A stretch of 64,000 bases of DNA from NCBI RefSeq assembly GCF_030247195.1, contig NC_080672.1:402583037-402647036 (forward strand), written 5' to 3'. Position 1 is the stretch's first letter, and each line of letters begins with the position of its first letter. This document shows, piece after piece, positions 10,739-23,243 of the stretch. The position numbers were made by a program, and so were the translations under genes. Below the pieces are notes generated by a model that searched no databases, was not told where the DNA came from, and was given only the letters and a program-made list of their open reading frames with translations. Source of the stretch: Topomyia yanbarensis (taxonomy: Eukaryota > Arthropoda > Insecta > Diptera > Culicidae).

Positions 10739-13700
10739 CGTTACGTCCACCTATGAGTCACGTAAATGATTTCCACAGGTAACTTACTTCGATATTAGAC
10801 ACACTTTAAACGGGCCAGACTCAAACTAAATTACTACTTGGCTAGGCGCGCCTGTCGTCGCTCTTTCTAGTCGCGGATCATCCTAATCAAACCACATGAT
10901 TGCTCCTTCATATAAATGTTCTAAAACAATTCGCCGAAGCGATAAATTAGAATAGCTTTATGACCAGTAAAACCATACTATTAGCTTTGACAGAATGTCA
11001 CGCTGACTGCCAAACAGTCGAAGTAAATTTCTTCCCACTTTCTGCCTGCTAGAGATGAGGTTCATAAAATTTACTCAAAAACGACACTGCTCTCAATTGC
11101 AATCAAGATTTACGGTCGTAAAAAAGTCCCCCGAAAAGAACAAGTGTAATGCACACATTTCGACGGTCATTAAAATACAAAAAAAAACGGAACACTACGT
11201 TCCTCGACGAACAACCACTTCGGCATAGTATTTGCTCTGCTCCGCACGACTCTCCCCTGAAGCAGGTCCCATTCCTGTTTGATACGACAGAAGGTGCATC
11301 GTCGGTGTAGGTATCTACCAAGTACCAATCCTTTCCTGAGATTCCCGAGTTGTCCCGGTATCGGTTTTCTGTACGCGCGGCAATGGCAGTGGCACTGACA
11401 GTGACTTTCCACTTGCGATTCTCGGAATCAGTAGGCAACGACGACAACGACAAAGAACGACGCAGCGAACGGAAGGTGGTTCATAAATTTTATCGTTTTC
11501 GTCTGCGTCTCGTCATTGTGTTCCACTTCTGGCTCGATATTAGATTTTATTGTCATTTTTCATTATCCCGCTGCTTTCCCTTTCGAGCCGGTTGACACTT
11601 TGGGCGAACGTGCACCGAGTGCATCCTTTCGTCGACATATCCGTCCGGGGTTCTGCGCTAACTGGATGGAAGTAATCTGTGGCCTCAACTCTGATAAGTG
11701 ATCATCATCGTCGTCACATCTGCCTAGTTCTGGTTTCATTTTTTATACTCGATATTCTGCACTCGTTTAAGGACTGTCAACCAACAGAACAATTATGAGT
11801 TCAGGGAGGATGCTGGTTACGATCGAATCGGTCACGGAAATGAGATTAATTTACTGATGTTTAAAACAAACTGCAAAATGCGCTTTCATTTTCAAGTCAG
11901 TCATTTTTACGCTGAAAGCCTTAATCCTGCACCTCATTGACGTTTGGCGAAACCAGTACATAGTTGGAGCCCTCCTCGTGTGCCATTTTTGCTGCCACCC
12001 TCCACTCCCCAGAGTGCAGCATTTCTTCTCCAAATATCTCATTTGTAATGCAATGGTGGAGCCGCCATTCTCCGTAGCCCAATTGAAGCCATCATCATGC
12101 TTCTTCAGCCAGACAACGATTGCATGACAATTTTCAATTTCCCCTTAGACCCAGACAAACGGCAGTTTGGCACTGACTGAGCTGCAGTGTTGAGCATTGA
12201 GCATCCGTGCCACCGACTGCCAGCCATAATGTGTCTGTGTGTAAAGAGTAGCATGGCACAGCAGTTTCCCGCTTTTTATTGCTCCTCTGCATTTTCCCGC
12301 CATTCACTTTCCATTTCAGCTCTCTTTTAGTGGTTCCGATGATTCAAGCCACCAGTCGTTCTGGTTTGGTTTTTCCTTTCCACAGCACCGAGGCACCGAG
12401 TTTGCGAGTTTAGTGCAGTGACGTGATCCAATGTTATTTTTTTTGCTCTATGACTCTTGGATAAAAAAATAAAGATTGTCACCAGGCCAGGACGGAGAAC
12501 TTGGTCGGTAGAAAAGTTGTACCTTCGAAACAGGTAGTTGCACTTGAGGCATGCATCGAAGAGAAACTCAATTGCCATTCAGCCATTTATCGGATGCCAG
12601 ATTAGAGTTACCCTTGAAAGTTCATTGGCTAACCAGTCCTAGTCAGTCAATCTTGGCCAGGCAATAGCATCGCAGCCATTCGCGATCCGGTGGCGACGAA
12701 CGATGATGATTAGCTATGTCGCGACGCGAAACCTGCAGCCCATACTTCGAGGCCTTATATGTGCATAAATCAAACGCCGTTTACCGTTCGGTTCGCGGTT
12801 CGTCGTCGTCGTCGTACACCACGACCGACGACAACCAATGGCGCGCGGTTAAGCCAGTGTCGGTTTTGGGTAGAAGGGAAGGTTGGTCTTGGGGCGAGTT
12901 GGTGATGTTTTTTCCAAGCAGTTCATCCTGATTTTCTGTGCCCAAAGAAAAGTAGAAGTTAGAATTCTTTACACTCAATAGTTCGTGTTCAGTTTCATTA
13001 CGATGTCTTCAAAATGTTGTTTTGATTCAAAAATCCATTTTATATTGCCCCTAAATAACCCTGATCCTGTAACTCCAGCACTGTGCCGCACGCACCGAAT
13101 GCGCATCTCGTTTGCTGCATCTGCGCGATTATTCCGTTTCGATTTGCAATGAATTCTCCCTGGTTAACTGCAGACAGAGGCCACTCACCATTTGGTGACA
13201 TTTCAATTCTTTCAATTCGATTAAGATATTCAAATTTAAAGCACCAACATCCCGCACAGCAACGAATCGGAGAAGGTAGCAAATTTTCGCATACCCATCA
13301 GAATGACCTTGACCTACATTCCTCAGGCATCTCACAGCGGCAGCAACAGCAGCTGCTACTACTGCTACGACAGCAGCATCAGACTATAAGACAGATGACT
13401 TTTATATGTGCGAAATGAAGTGGCAAGCAATTTTTTAAACCGTACGCTCCTCGTACGTACACCGGTACCTACTTGCGTATATTCATGGGGCATATGACTT
13501 TCAAATCGCTGCTGCTCGCTGTCAGTTGAATCTGGCGGCTTGAACCGATGCCTGGCCATAAAAGTGTACACTTTTCTAGACGACGACGACGACGACTACG
13601 ACAACGCGGTTAATGTCCCTTTACTTGAACTGGTGTTTTCTCACCCCCTTTAAAGTATTAAGCCGCAGTCGCAGCAGCAGCAGCAGAGTACATACTGCTG

Positions 13701-13950
13701 GCAGTGGTATTAATGCCTGTGAGGCGGAAAAAAATGCTAACAGCATTATTACTAGTATGTTTATGGCACAATTAAATTCAAATTGAAAAGCCCTACACCG
13801 CGGTAGCCAACCGGAATATTGACATGTCATCCCATTTATATGGCCTATACTACCGCAGGACTGTACAGGTTCTCGGGCTTTCAGTAAAGATTTCGGCAAA
13901 TCTGACGTTTATGCGTCACCCGTTTTGACGAGCGACGATAAAATTTAACG
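10739..13950. other. Unique, GC-richer block with trinucleotide repeats
   Basis: No match to any repeat family in the window. It carries short triplet runs: CGACGACGACAA-type near 11440-11455, (TCG)n near 12800-12815, CAGCAG types near 13340-13385 and 13665-13690, and (GAC)n near 13580-13600. Overlapping ORFs on both strands (for example 11103-11453 minus and 13083-13418 plus) have no recognisable domains and no shared reading-frame signal. The composition resembles regulatory or UTR/intron DNA of insect developmental genes, but that is inference only. No promoter or exon can be proved. Confidence 0.35.
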
Positions 13951-14735
13951 GTAATATAGGTCGAATGAATTGATTTAATATGTTGATCTTCGGTGGGTTC
14001 AGAATTTTTACGATTCTCTTTCTTTAACTCTAAGCTGAATTTTGAATAGTCACATTGGGTAATAAATAATTCTGTCACGGTTTAGTAAAATGTAAATTTG
14101 TAAAGAAAAACTCATGATCTGTAAAGCGATTTGCAACTGTCGATGAACCCCGTGGTTGGGCGCTTGAAATTATTTTTGTAAAAGTGCAGCTGAAAAATAT
14201 TTCAACAAAGAAACAGAATAACAGAGCATAATGTAATTTTTGTACAAATTTGAGCTTTGATCAGATGCTAGCTCCTTAGGCCGAACGGTCAGAATGCCGA
14301 ATGAACCAAAAAATGAACCAAATAGAATAGTTCTAATTGAACACAAGATTTTAAACAATGATCAGTTTGCAATAAAGGGTGATTTTTTGCGATTTTTTCA
14401 AACTTTGAAACTAAATGTTTAGCATATTTAAATCATCTTTTTCGCGGCTTATTTAAATAAAACAAATATGTATTAATATGTATTCACATTCAGGCTTGTC
14501 GAAACTCAAAATTAGCAAGTTTATTATTCTTTAAGAATTTGTGTTACTAACGTAATGCAATGAATGAATAAATGGAGTGAGGACTTCAACAAAGTTGTCA
14601 ACTATTGTATTTCTAATAATTTTGTTGAAAATACCTTGTAGATTTATTTTTTGAGCTGCAATCGTTGTTCTTTGGCAGTTTAAATTTGCATTTTTTAACC
14701 TTTCCATATTGTAACCGCTATTGATCAACTCAATA
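13951..14735. other. Unassigned AT-rich sequence
   Basis: No coding or structural feature recognised. A 'CTTCAACAAAGTTGT' type motif near 14584-14600 recurs in related form near 19706-19730, 32535-32565 and 63030-63045. It may mark decayed copies of a common dispersed repeat. Confidence 0.3.
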
Positions 14736-14739
14736 TGTT

Positions 14740-14877
14740 CTACATGCGTGTAAGTGCGTGTAAAACATAAAATTTACGTAAGAAAGGGCAAACCCTCCCT
14801 CCCCCTTAGATAAGAATTCGTAAGATATTTTGAAACTCCCCCTCCCCTCATATTCCCTTACGTAATTAGTGTTTGGC
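14740..14877. mobile_element. Possible MITE fragment with TTACGTAA motifs and C-rich core
   Basis: Contains TTTACGTAAGAAAGGGC on the left and CCCTTACGTAATTAG on the right, in inverted relation, separated by CCCTCCCTCCCCC-like stretches. This layout resembles the C-rich core of the MITE at 40629-40952. No target duplication is visible, and the right edge abuts the minisatellite. Confidence 0.35.
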
Positions 14878-15728
14878 CCCTAACGGTCCATTCGGCCTAA
14901 TTTTCCATTCGGCCTAACTTTCCATTCGGCCTGTCTATTCGGCCTAACTGTCCATTCGGCCCAACTGTCCATTCGGCCTAACGGTCCATTTGGCCAAACG
15001 GTCTATTCGGCCTAACTGTTTATTCGGCCTACCTTTCCATTCGGTCTAACTGTTCATTCGGCCTAACTGTGCATTCGGTCTAACTGTGCATTCGGTCTAA
15101 CTGTCCATTCGGTCTAACTGTCCATTCGGCCCAACTATCCATTCGGCCGAACTGTCCATTCGGCCTAATTGTACATTCGGCCTATCTGTCCATTTGGCCG
15201 AACTGTCCATTCGGCCTAACTGTCCATTTGGCCTAACTGTCCATTTGGCCTAACTGTCCATTTGGCCTAACTGTCCATTTGGCCTAACTGTCCATTTGGC
15301 CTAACTGTCCATTTGGCCTAACTGTCCATTTGGCCTAACTGTCCATTTGGCCTAACTGTCCATTTGGCCTAACTGTCCATTTGGCCTAACTGTCCATTTG
15401 GCCTAACTGTCCATTTGGCCTAACTATCCATTTGGCCTAACTGTCCATTTGGCCTAACTGTCCATTTGGCCTAACTGTCCATTTGGCCTAACTGTCCATT
15501 TGGCCTAACTGTCCCTTTGGCGTAACTGTCCCTTTGGCGTAACTGTCCCTTTGGCCTAACTGTCCCTTTGGCCTAACTGTCCCTTTGGCCTAACTGTCCA
15601 TTCCGCTTAATGTCCATTCGATAAATATTACATTTTATTGTCACCGCAACATATTCATTTCATGAACTTGTTGATATTTCTCGGTGAATGTCTTAGGTCC
15701 ATTCGGCCTAATGTATATTTGACCTAAT
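14878..15728. repeat. 17-bp minisatellite, unit TAACTGTCCATTTGGCC
   Basis: Roughly forty tandem units run from about 14880 to 15610, with an outlying unit at 15695-15728. Variants are spatially ordered: CATTCGG units dominate on the left, nearly identical CATTTGG units form a homogenised block at about 15205-15505, and CCTTTGG units lie at the right edge. A related motif (GGTCATTTGGCC) recurs at about 60980-61075. The array is non-coding. The spacing is far too short and the units too similar for a CRISPR array. Confidence 0.95.
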
Positions 15729-15972
15729 CCAGCACTCCAATTTTCATCTTACTATTTGAGCCAATACGTCGAACGGATGTAGCACATGCTGTTTGATAAT
15801 ATGGAATAGTATCATATTTTTTTTCTAACACTTCGTGACCGACCAGCTTCGATTCCGATGAAACTATACACGTTTCACCGGCATGAAAGAGTAAAAATTT
15901 TCCACAGTCGATGGGATCATTTTGACTAAGAAGCAATTTTTTAAAAGCCGTAAAAGTTTTTGCATGTAGCAT
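15724..15972 (-). CDS. Unidentified 82-residue ORF
   Basis: The minus-strand frame is open from ATG to the edge of the minisatellite, with a non-repetitive, Lys- and Ser-containing composition (for example SQNDPIDCGKFLLFHAG and YDTIPYYQT). It has no recognised domain, signal peptide or membrane helix. It may be a broken exon or a relic of an element truncated by the minisatellite, or chance. Confidence 0.18.
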   Translation of the reverse strand: MLHAKTFTAFKKLLLSQNDPIDCGKFLLFHAGETCIVSSESKLVGHEVLEKKYDTIPYYQTACATSVRRIGSNSKMKIGVLD

Positions 15973-16194
15973 TTTCGAAAAAAAAGTGTTCGTTTACTGT
16001 ATTTTGTACAGCAAAACTATCTGAGAACGAATTATAGGAAATGAATACGAAAAAATATACACTGAAAAAAATTTTATCGCAAAAACAAAAGTTTATATTA
16101 AGAATTTAAATTACAAAAAAACATTGCTCATTTTTTTTTATTTTTGTCAAAAATTCAAAGAGAAAATATTCTAAATCTGATTGCATGATGGAGA

Positions 16195-16400
16195 ATGTAT
16201 CAGTAGAAAAGCTTCTAACAATAATCAGCAGAAGACAAAAGTTAGCTCGTACGATATTAAGCCCATTCTAATGACCCTGCCACTTCTAGTTTTCCGATCT
16301 GGTTACTTCACATCTTTGCTCTCACTTGAGTACTATGACTCTAATTTTCATAACTTTCCCTACCCAGTAATCTCTAGCTAATTGAATGTTGTTAAAATTT
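16195..16400 (+). repeat. Dispersed repeat B, plus-strand copy
   Basis: Aligns to the reverse complement of 8345-8530. Matching blocks include CAGAAGACAAAAGTTAG, TTCACATCTTTGCTCTCACT and AATCTCTAGCTAATTGAATG. The copies are diverged and no coding content is seen. Confidence 0.65.
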
Positions 16401-17640
16401 AAACAAGAAAATGTGACTAACATAGTCCAATTAAAAAAAGGAAAAAAGTCTAACAATAACTTTATACATGATTTTAAATTTCATACAAATGGCAATGTAA
16501 TTTTATTACAGAATATGATTCTAAATGTCATTTCAAATGCATTTAACAAAAATCGTTCAAAATGCGATAGTTATCGAACGGTCTTAAGCGCGGACCTACA
16601 AACAAATATGTTCACGCGATCATGAATCGGTCACAGTCGAAAGTCCCTACCATCAGTTCTAGCATAGGTTCATGTCTTCAGTTAAACCAATCAAAACATT
16701 ACACTCATATTTACAAAATAACGCGTCCCATTGCGACATGACCGGGACTTTGGTGATATAGGGCATCTCAATCTCTTAGCATTCAGCACGTTTAGATACA
16801 AACGCTTAAGACTTTCGCGATCATTCACGCACACTATAGCTCGCAGTCTCGCAAACATGAAAACAGCCCAGTGATTAAGTGAATGCAATAATAAACTTTT
16901 AAACACGATTTTAAACTGGAACCTACAAACGCCCATGTTCGCACGATAAAGACATCGGTCACATTCGGATATCTCTTCCTTCGCTCTTAGCAGCCTAGGT
17001 CCATGCCTTCAGTTTGACCAATAAAAAATTGACGCTCATATTCACTAGACAACACGTTCCATGGCGACATGACCGAATTTCTAGTGATATGGGAAAGCTT
17101 ATTCTCTTCTAGCATCTATACCATACACTAAAAATTATGTATTAAATTTACGCCCCGCGCGCGGTCATTCAAGAATACACGCGAATATGCGAATGGTCAC
17201 ACGGTTTAAACATTGAGTGTATGCACGCGAAGTTACATACACGCCAGCGCAAGCGATAAACACGTTAATATAAAAACGCTCGAGCCCTTCGCGATCATCC
17301 ACGCACACCTACACCCACGATCTCGCAAACTGGATAAAACCCCGGTGACTAAGTGAAAGTTTTAGCACCTTTAAATTGACAAACGCGGTCTCAAGAATGA
17401 ACCTACAAACACCCGCGTTCGCGCTATCATGAACCGGTTACGTCCGGAAGACCCTATCCTCGGCCCTAGTAGCGTGGGTCCAATGCCTTCAGGAGGACCA
17501 AACAAAAAAATACGCTCATGTCGACTAAACAACACGTTCCATGGCGACAAAACAAATCGAATTTATACACGTGAAGTCACACGCGACAAACACGTAAACA
17601 TACAAATGCTCGAGCCCTTCGCGAACATCCCCGCAATCTA

Positions 17641-18130
17641 AATAATTATTTTAAATTTCTCTCAGTTTGAATAAAATTATCTCAAAATTTCTGACTTTTT
17701 TGAGTCTGACTTAACATTTAGTGTAGTATCAAGATACATAGGCCTCATCTTGCGCATTTTTGCGCCGAAGTTGTTATATCTATGTTTTTGAAAATACCCA
17801 TGTGGGGACGCCCTATAGCTTATCAATCTTCTTATAAATTGGTTGCCTAAACAACATCATATTACTGAAAAATTAGTGATTTTTACTAGTTTTGTCAATC
17901 ATTTCTACTATCCGATGTGATATGCTACTATTATTAACGTGTATATTAACCCTAAAACAACCAACGCCTTCAAATGGGTTTACATAAAAGTAATCGAAAA
18001 AAAGAATTATGGAATTCCCAAACTGATAACAGAAATGGATTCTGCGACCCAAAATTAGTTAAAAACCCAGTTTTAAGATACATAAACTAATTTGTATAAT
18101 TTTGTCACAACTTTGTATGAAGAGGTGCCC
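17641..18130. other. AT-rich insertion within cluster 1
   Basis: This block of about 490 bp lacks all family D landmarks and interrupts the periodic array. The array stops in the CCTTCGCGAACATCC segment and resumes at TCTCGCAAACATGATAAC. No ends, TIRs or coding sequence were recognised. Confidence 0.45.
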
Positions 18131-18341
18131 CTGTGCTGCGTTCTCGCAAACATGATAACCTCCCGGTGATGAGGTGAACGTCTCAGCACCTATAAATTTT
18201 CAAACGCGGTGGCAAGCGTGAACCTACAAGCTCCCGCGCGATCATGAGTCGGTCACTTCCGGATGTCTTTATCCTCGGTACCAGAAGTCTTGGTCCATGC
18301 CTTCAATTAGACCAATCAAAAAAGAAAGCTCCCATATCTAG

Positions 18342-18416
18342 TAGGGGAAAGAGGGTAACAGTGGAACTATGAAAACGTATTGTTTTCATAGTTCCACTGT
18401 TACCCTCTTTCCCCTA
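18342..18416. mobile_element. 75-bp hairpin insertion with perfect 35-bp arms
   Basis: The left arm 18342-18376 and right arm 18382-18416 are exact reverse complements of 35 bp around a 5-nt loop (GTATT). The ends are TAGGGGAAAGAGG and CCTCTTTCCCCTA. Other family D units read straight through this point (CATATCTACTAGGCAACACG), so the hairpin is an insertion. It is probably a minimal foldback MITE. No perfect arm pair of this kind survives long by chance, so it is likely young. Confidence 0.8.
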
Positions 18417-19234
18417 GGCAACACGTTCCATGGTGACATGACCGGGAACTCTAGTGATATGAGAATATTACTCTCGGTCATAATCTGAACCGTGCACCGA
18501 AAACTAAATATCAGAATAACGGTCCACGAGGCCATCCGTTACCATCTAAGAACACACGCGAATATGTGAATAACCACACGGTTATAAAATCGAATTTATA
18601 CACACGAAGTCACATACACGTGAGCACATGCGACAAATACGTTAACATACGAACGCGATCATCCACGCAACCTAAATCAGCGATCGTGCAAACTTGATAA
18701 CACCCCGACAATAAGGTGAATGTTTTAGTACTTACGAAGTTACAAACGCGGTTTCTAACGGGAATCCACAAACGCTCGCGTTCGCGTGATCATGAATCGA
18801 CCACGTCCGTAAATCTTAACTCTCCGTCCTAGCAACTTAGGTCCATGCATTCAGTTGGACCAATAAAAAAATAACGCACATATCCACTAGATGGCATGTT
18901 CCATGGCGACATGTCCGGAAACTCTAGTGATAAGGAAGAAATCACTCTCTTCTAACATCTGAGCCGTACACCGAAAATTAAGTGTCAGATTCACGAACCG
19001 CGCGCGATCATGCAAGAACACACGCGAATATGCGAACGGACACACGGTTATAAATTAGAATTTATACACAGGAAGTTACAGACACGTTAGCACACGCGAC
19101 ATACAAACACGCGATCAAACACGTTGACGTACAAACGCACGAGCCTTTCGCGATGATACACGCGATCGCGAAGTCCCTACGCTAGCACATATCTGAACCG
19201 TACAATGAATATCACATTAAGAATCACGGCCTTC

Positions 19235-19365
19235 TGCAATTGGCCTTAAGCAGTGTTTTAGTGAGTGACATTTCCCGTCTCTGCAATTATAGTGAGTTAT
19301 TCTGACGGGGAGCCTTTCCGAGACCCTACCTCTCCAGTTCCAGTAGGAGAACTCTCGAAAAAATA
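19235..19365 (+). repeat. Terminal module of family D, cluster 1
   Basis: A non-periodic tail follows the last unit: TTGGCCTTAAGCAGTGTTTT, then CCCGTCTCTGCAATTATAGT, GATT/TATTCTGACGGGGAGCC, TTCCGAGACCCTACCTCT and GAACTCTCGAAAAAATA. Closely related tails end cluster 2 (30425-30560) and, more diverged, cluster 3 (51165-51310). This suggests the clusters are copies of one element with a defined 3' end. Confidence 0.75.
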
Positions 19366-20900
19366 ATTTACAAGAGCATTCCAGTGACATTAAAGATTAG
19401 GAAAAATAAAAAAAATAAATGTAGTCAGCTATGTCAGATTTATATTTGAGTGCTGAGTTCGACGGCGTAATTTAATTTTGTTATATGCTTTTAAAGTGAA
19501 GAAAAGTAAAATCAATATTTAAAACTAGTTTTTTTGTTGTCAAGATCACACCATTTCCAAATTGTCAATTTTTAAGGTTAAATATCTTCGGAATTATTTT
19601 ACAGCATAATTCAGCCCACTTTCTGGCACATTAATGGTGCTGATAAAATCTCGTAGAAGTAATTATGAAAAATTGGCTCTTTAAAAACAATTTGAGGGGC
19701 AGTGTCTTCAGCAAAGTTGTAAAGAACACAAACAACTTTGTTAAAGACATGGATGCTGTATGTGTTCAGGGTATCATGATATATTAGGTTCTCAGCGAAA
19801 AAACTTTTGAAAGTAATCACAATACTTCCAAAAATCTATCAAATTTCCATCAAAATGCCAAAAATATACCATCTGTGAAAAAGAATCTGTGATCAAAAAT
19901 TTTGAAAAAATAAAATCTCTGACGTTACAGAAAATCTGTGAATATAGTAACCGAAAGTATAGCGAAAGAGACAACTAGTACCACGACACTATGTTAACCG
20001 TGTTTGCAAATGAAGCTTGAATGTACAAGCGATTTTGTGTAGGAATAACTGTGTTCGAGATTGTACATAAAAGTGTGCTGGAAACGAGCACAACTCAAAA
20101 GAAAACATAGCACTGGATAGCGTACCTCCACAAGCAGTGTAACAGACTTCTCACTGTGCTACACTGGCTGTGACAACACCCAGCGCAGCGATCTGCTCCG
20201 CCTGCCGTTCAACAGGCAACTGAGCTTGTCCGGCCAAACCCGTTCTTTAAATAGTCGATGATGACGTCATTCATAGAAGCGTAGCGCGCTAGGTACACAA
20301 ATCTGTCATACCGGGCTTGGGAAGCTCTATCTTCTGTGTGTAAATGTGCGATATTTTGGCAAGGTTGTATATTATTTATATTTTTAATGCCATGATATCA
20401 AAAATCTTTGAGTTTATCTATTTGAATCTATTCTTAGAAGTATTTCGGGGCGATTTGCGCAAAAAAATTGAAAATTTATCGTGGGATGGCTGAATTATAT
20501 GCGTTTAAAATTGGACCACTTTTCGTTACATACAATTTTTATAGAATTTTCAAAGTGCACCCCCATATCGAAAACAAAGACGTAGTCCTACGTCAAAATG
20601 AATATGGTTCCACTTCTCCAAATCTGCGGCACCGCTCAACCAACCATCGATTCACCCTTTAAGAAACATAATACCAACGGAAAACTCTTCAATCAGCACC
20701 ATCTTTTTGCTCAGACGTCTAGCCACCTAGGTCATAAACCATCCTCCAGGAACGGAAGCAGTTTAATCATCACCCATTGACTCGAGAAAAATGTGTATTT
20801 GGTGCACAAGCATTAGTGAACGAAGAAAACCCCTTCCAGACAAGGCACCCAAACACACTAAATCATCCTTTCCGGCCAGAACCTTTGCGCCAGGACAGAC
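19366..20900. other. Mostly unassigned; dispersed repeat E and a CRE-like site
   Basis: About 19570-19820 is distantly related, read on the minus strand, to 61927-62160. Both translate to a shared FDTLNTY/HDTLNTY-centred stretch, so a dispersed repeat is likely, not a gene. The palindrome TGACGTCA (CREB/ATF consensus) is at 20262-20269 in a locally GC-richer stretch (20110-20330). At 20580-20595 GACGTAGTCCTACGTC forms a 6-bp stem with a 4-nt loop. No gene was found. Confidence 0.35.
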
Positions 20901-23243
20901 CGAATATGTCATATTTTTATGATCCAATAAAAGAAGTTTAGTCTAAATGCTGAAAATCTATCGATTCAAACAAACTGGACTGATAACACGCCCTGCCATA
21001 AAACACAAAAAAAATCCATCTAAATCATCGGCTAAGCAGACGACTGCACGGCGAAGAAAGGGTACAGACTGCTAATGAAATTATAATAAAGTGGAATTTG
21101 TCGGTTGCAACAACCCTCCCATATCCCTTAAGCGCAAACAATAACGGGTAATCCGAACGACTTCGACATGATTGGCATGCTATACAATAGCAGGTTGTTT
21201 TCCCTCCACATACTCTGCGCTGGAACAACGTACATACAACACTTTTCCAGCGTAGCATTAGTACGAGTAGAAGCAAAAAAAAAATGACTGACGCTGATGA
21301 TGATGGCAATGGTGATGATAATACGATAAATCAGAGTACGTCGTCGGACAGTTTCCAGCCAGAGGGATGCCATACGAATCGAGCGTACATAGGTACATCA
21401 AAACAGGGATGCAACCCACCGGAGACTCAGAGCCCCTAAAACACCCGCACTTCAACCGCTACGATGAATGAGAGAGCAGTGGGGGGCGGGGGAAGAAACA
21501 GTTCCAAACTAACAATATTGAAACTTGTGGAAAGCTTCTTTTCGTACACGTCGGGCAGGATAATGCAGGACTAACTCAGCGCAGTGCAGAGTCTGGAACC
21601 GGCGACGACAACGAAGACGCGACGTGACGCGTTGGTCCGCTGCTGGCGATACATCGATGAAGTCGTAAAAAGATGAACAATGATCGAGAGATGCGGTTAA
21701 CAGTAATCCGTGACTATTTGAGTTCAACGTGGCGAAGGGGGGATGCATGGAAGGACGATGCTCCGAGAAAAATGTTCATTCAGTGGTTGCAAGAAGATGA
21801 GAATTGATTTTCTGCTTATTTCTAATTTGAGTGATTACATGACAAAACAACTGGCTATAAACCTGGACCATCCTCGATTCGAACGGAACTTGTTAATTGT
21901 GTTCGGTTTATTAATGTTCAGGTTTCTCACTGGCATTCAGGATATTTTAACTCAAGATCATTTTTTTAAAATAGCGAATGGGTTTTTACATGCTCTACGT
22001 TCCAAAAAGTAGTTGCAAAATGAGAATTGATTTTCTGCTTATTTCTACTTGCCTTTATCGAATGAGTGCACTTATCTTGTTCTTGCAATTTTAGCCTAAA
22101 TTATCAATATCAATTTAATAAGTTTTCTTCTCTCGCATCGCCGATTCGGCATTATTGGGTATATACTACTACGACAATTTTGACATATATTAATTTGGAT
22201 CTCAGTCTGTTGATTTGATGATTTGACTAATACGAAGGTGCTTCAGACTACCATCCCACGGTAGACAGCGATATAAACAGTGAACGTCAATGATGCTGCA
22301 GTTGAAGAAATGGTTTGATATTCGATGCACAAAAACCGTTAATTGTAACGTCGTTCTGGTGGAATGTAGTCGCTTGATGCCCTCTTGTACCTTCTGTCCC
22401 ACTAAGCTAAGTTCCTGCAATGCAACTATCCGCGAATTTGTTGAACCCTGGTCAAGTTACTTATACAACAATCGTAGTCCTTTTTTCATCTCGTGAGTCT
22501 TTACCGATTGTTCCGATTCGTATTAGCTTCTTAATTGTACGTAACGAGGATTTTTACGGGTGGTTTTTTTGGCCTTGACCAATTCCCGTCTCGTCGGAGA
22601 ACGGTGTGTATATTCTCGTGGAAAACACGATTTCATTGTGAAAATCTTCAACGAATTTTTTATCTTCTAACATGGACTTGCACGGAGATGAATGAGCTCG
22701 TTTGCAAACATTCGAATGAAAATATTAATACCCCCGTAGCCAACTAATCAATATTGTAAGAATCAGACTATCCATTCTGGAGATATGGTTTGAAGAGTGC
22801 AATTATATATATTTACTTTTATCGAGGTTATTGAAAGCAAATATAAACCAAGCTACCAACCAAGCTAAACAAGCTACCATGAAATTCAGCTTATTTCAGC
22901 ATCTATTTCGAATCGATTGACTGAATGAGAAATGATGTGCCTCATCAGCTATATCCTAGATGGCTAGGTTAGTTATAACAACTCTGATAGGGGGTGGCAT
23001 GGCGACATTTTAACCAATAACCCAGAAAAATGTAAACATTTAAATGTCAAAGGAGATAACCCGATGTATTAATGTGCTTCAAATTCTACGTATGATATCT
23101 GATTTTACAGTTTTGATTATTAGATGAAATATCTAATGCCTTCTTTTTCTCTGTTCTTCCCACAGGTATGTCTAGAAACGTTCGGATTACTTTGGATTTA
23201 ATAGACAAATCAACCTCAAATTATTTAATAATTTCAAGTAAGT
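20901..23243. other. Unassigned, unique-looking sequence
   Basis: About 20990-21760 is GC-richer with no recognised repeat, and overlapping ORFs on the minus strand there show no domains. About 21760-23240 is AT-rich and unassigned. The minus-strand ORF at 22202-22420 has no recognised motif. Confidence 0.3.

Larger units (their letters stand above)
16571..19365 (+). repeat. CpG-rich periodic repeat family D, cluster 1
   Basis: Degenerate tandem units are rich in CG in an otherwise AT-rich landscape. The landmark order in a unit is: GCGATCATGAATCGGTCACG, GGTCCATGCCTTCAGTTGGA, AACACGTTCCATGGCGACAT, CTAGTGATATGGG, CTCTTCTAGCATCTGAACCG, CGCGCGATCATTCAAGAACA, GAAGTCACATACACG, CTCGAGCCCTTCGCGATCAT, then CTCGCAAACATGATAACA. 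The GGTCCATGCC landmark recurs at about 16668, 16998, 17477, 18292 and 18840. Full units therefore repeat at about 475-480 bp once insertions are removed. The cluster holds a foreign AT-rich block and a hairpin, annotated separately, and ends in the shared terminal module. No ORF is conserved between units. Confidence 0.8.

Noticed and set aside
14878..15728. CRISPR-like array of regular repeats
   Set aside because: Units are 17 bp in direct tandem with no spacers, in a eukaryotic context; this is a minisatellite.
18342..18416. Rho-independent terminator or miRNA precursor
   Set aside because: Perfect arms, no T-run, and absence from neighbouring array units fit an inserted foldback element better; miRNA hairpins usually have mismatches.
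19611..19820. Conserved small protein shared with 61927-62160 (DTLNTY)
   Set aside because: Short, AT-rich, broken outside the core and in intergenic DNA; a dispersed repeat explains it better.
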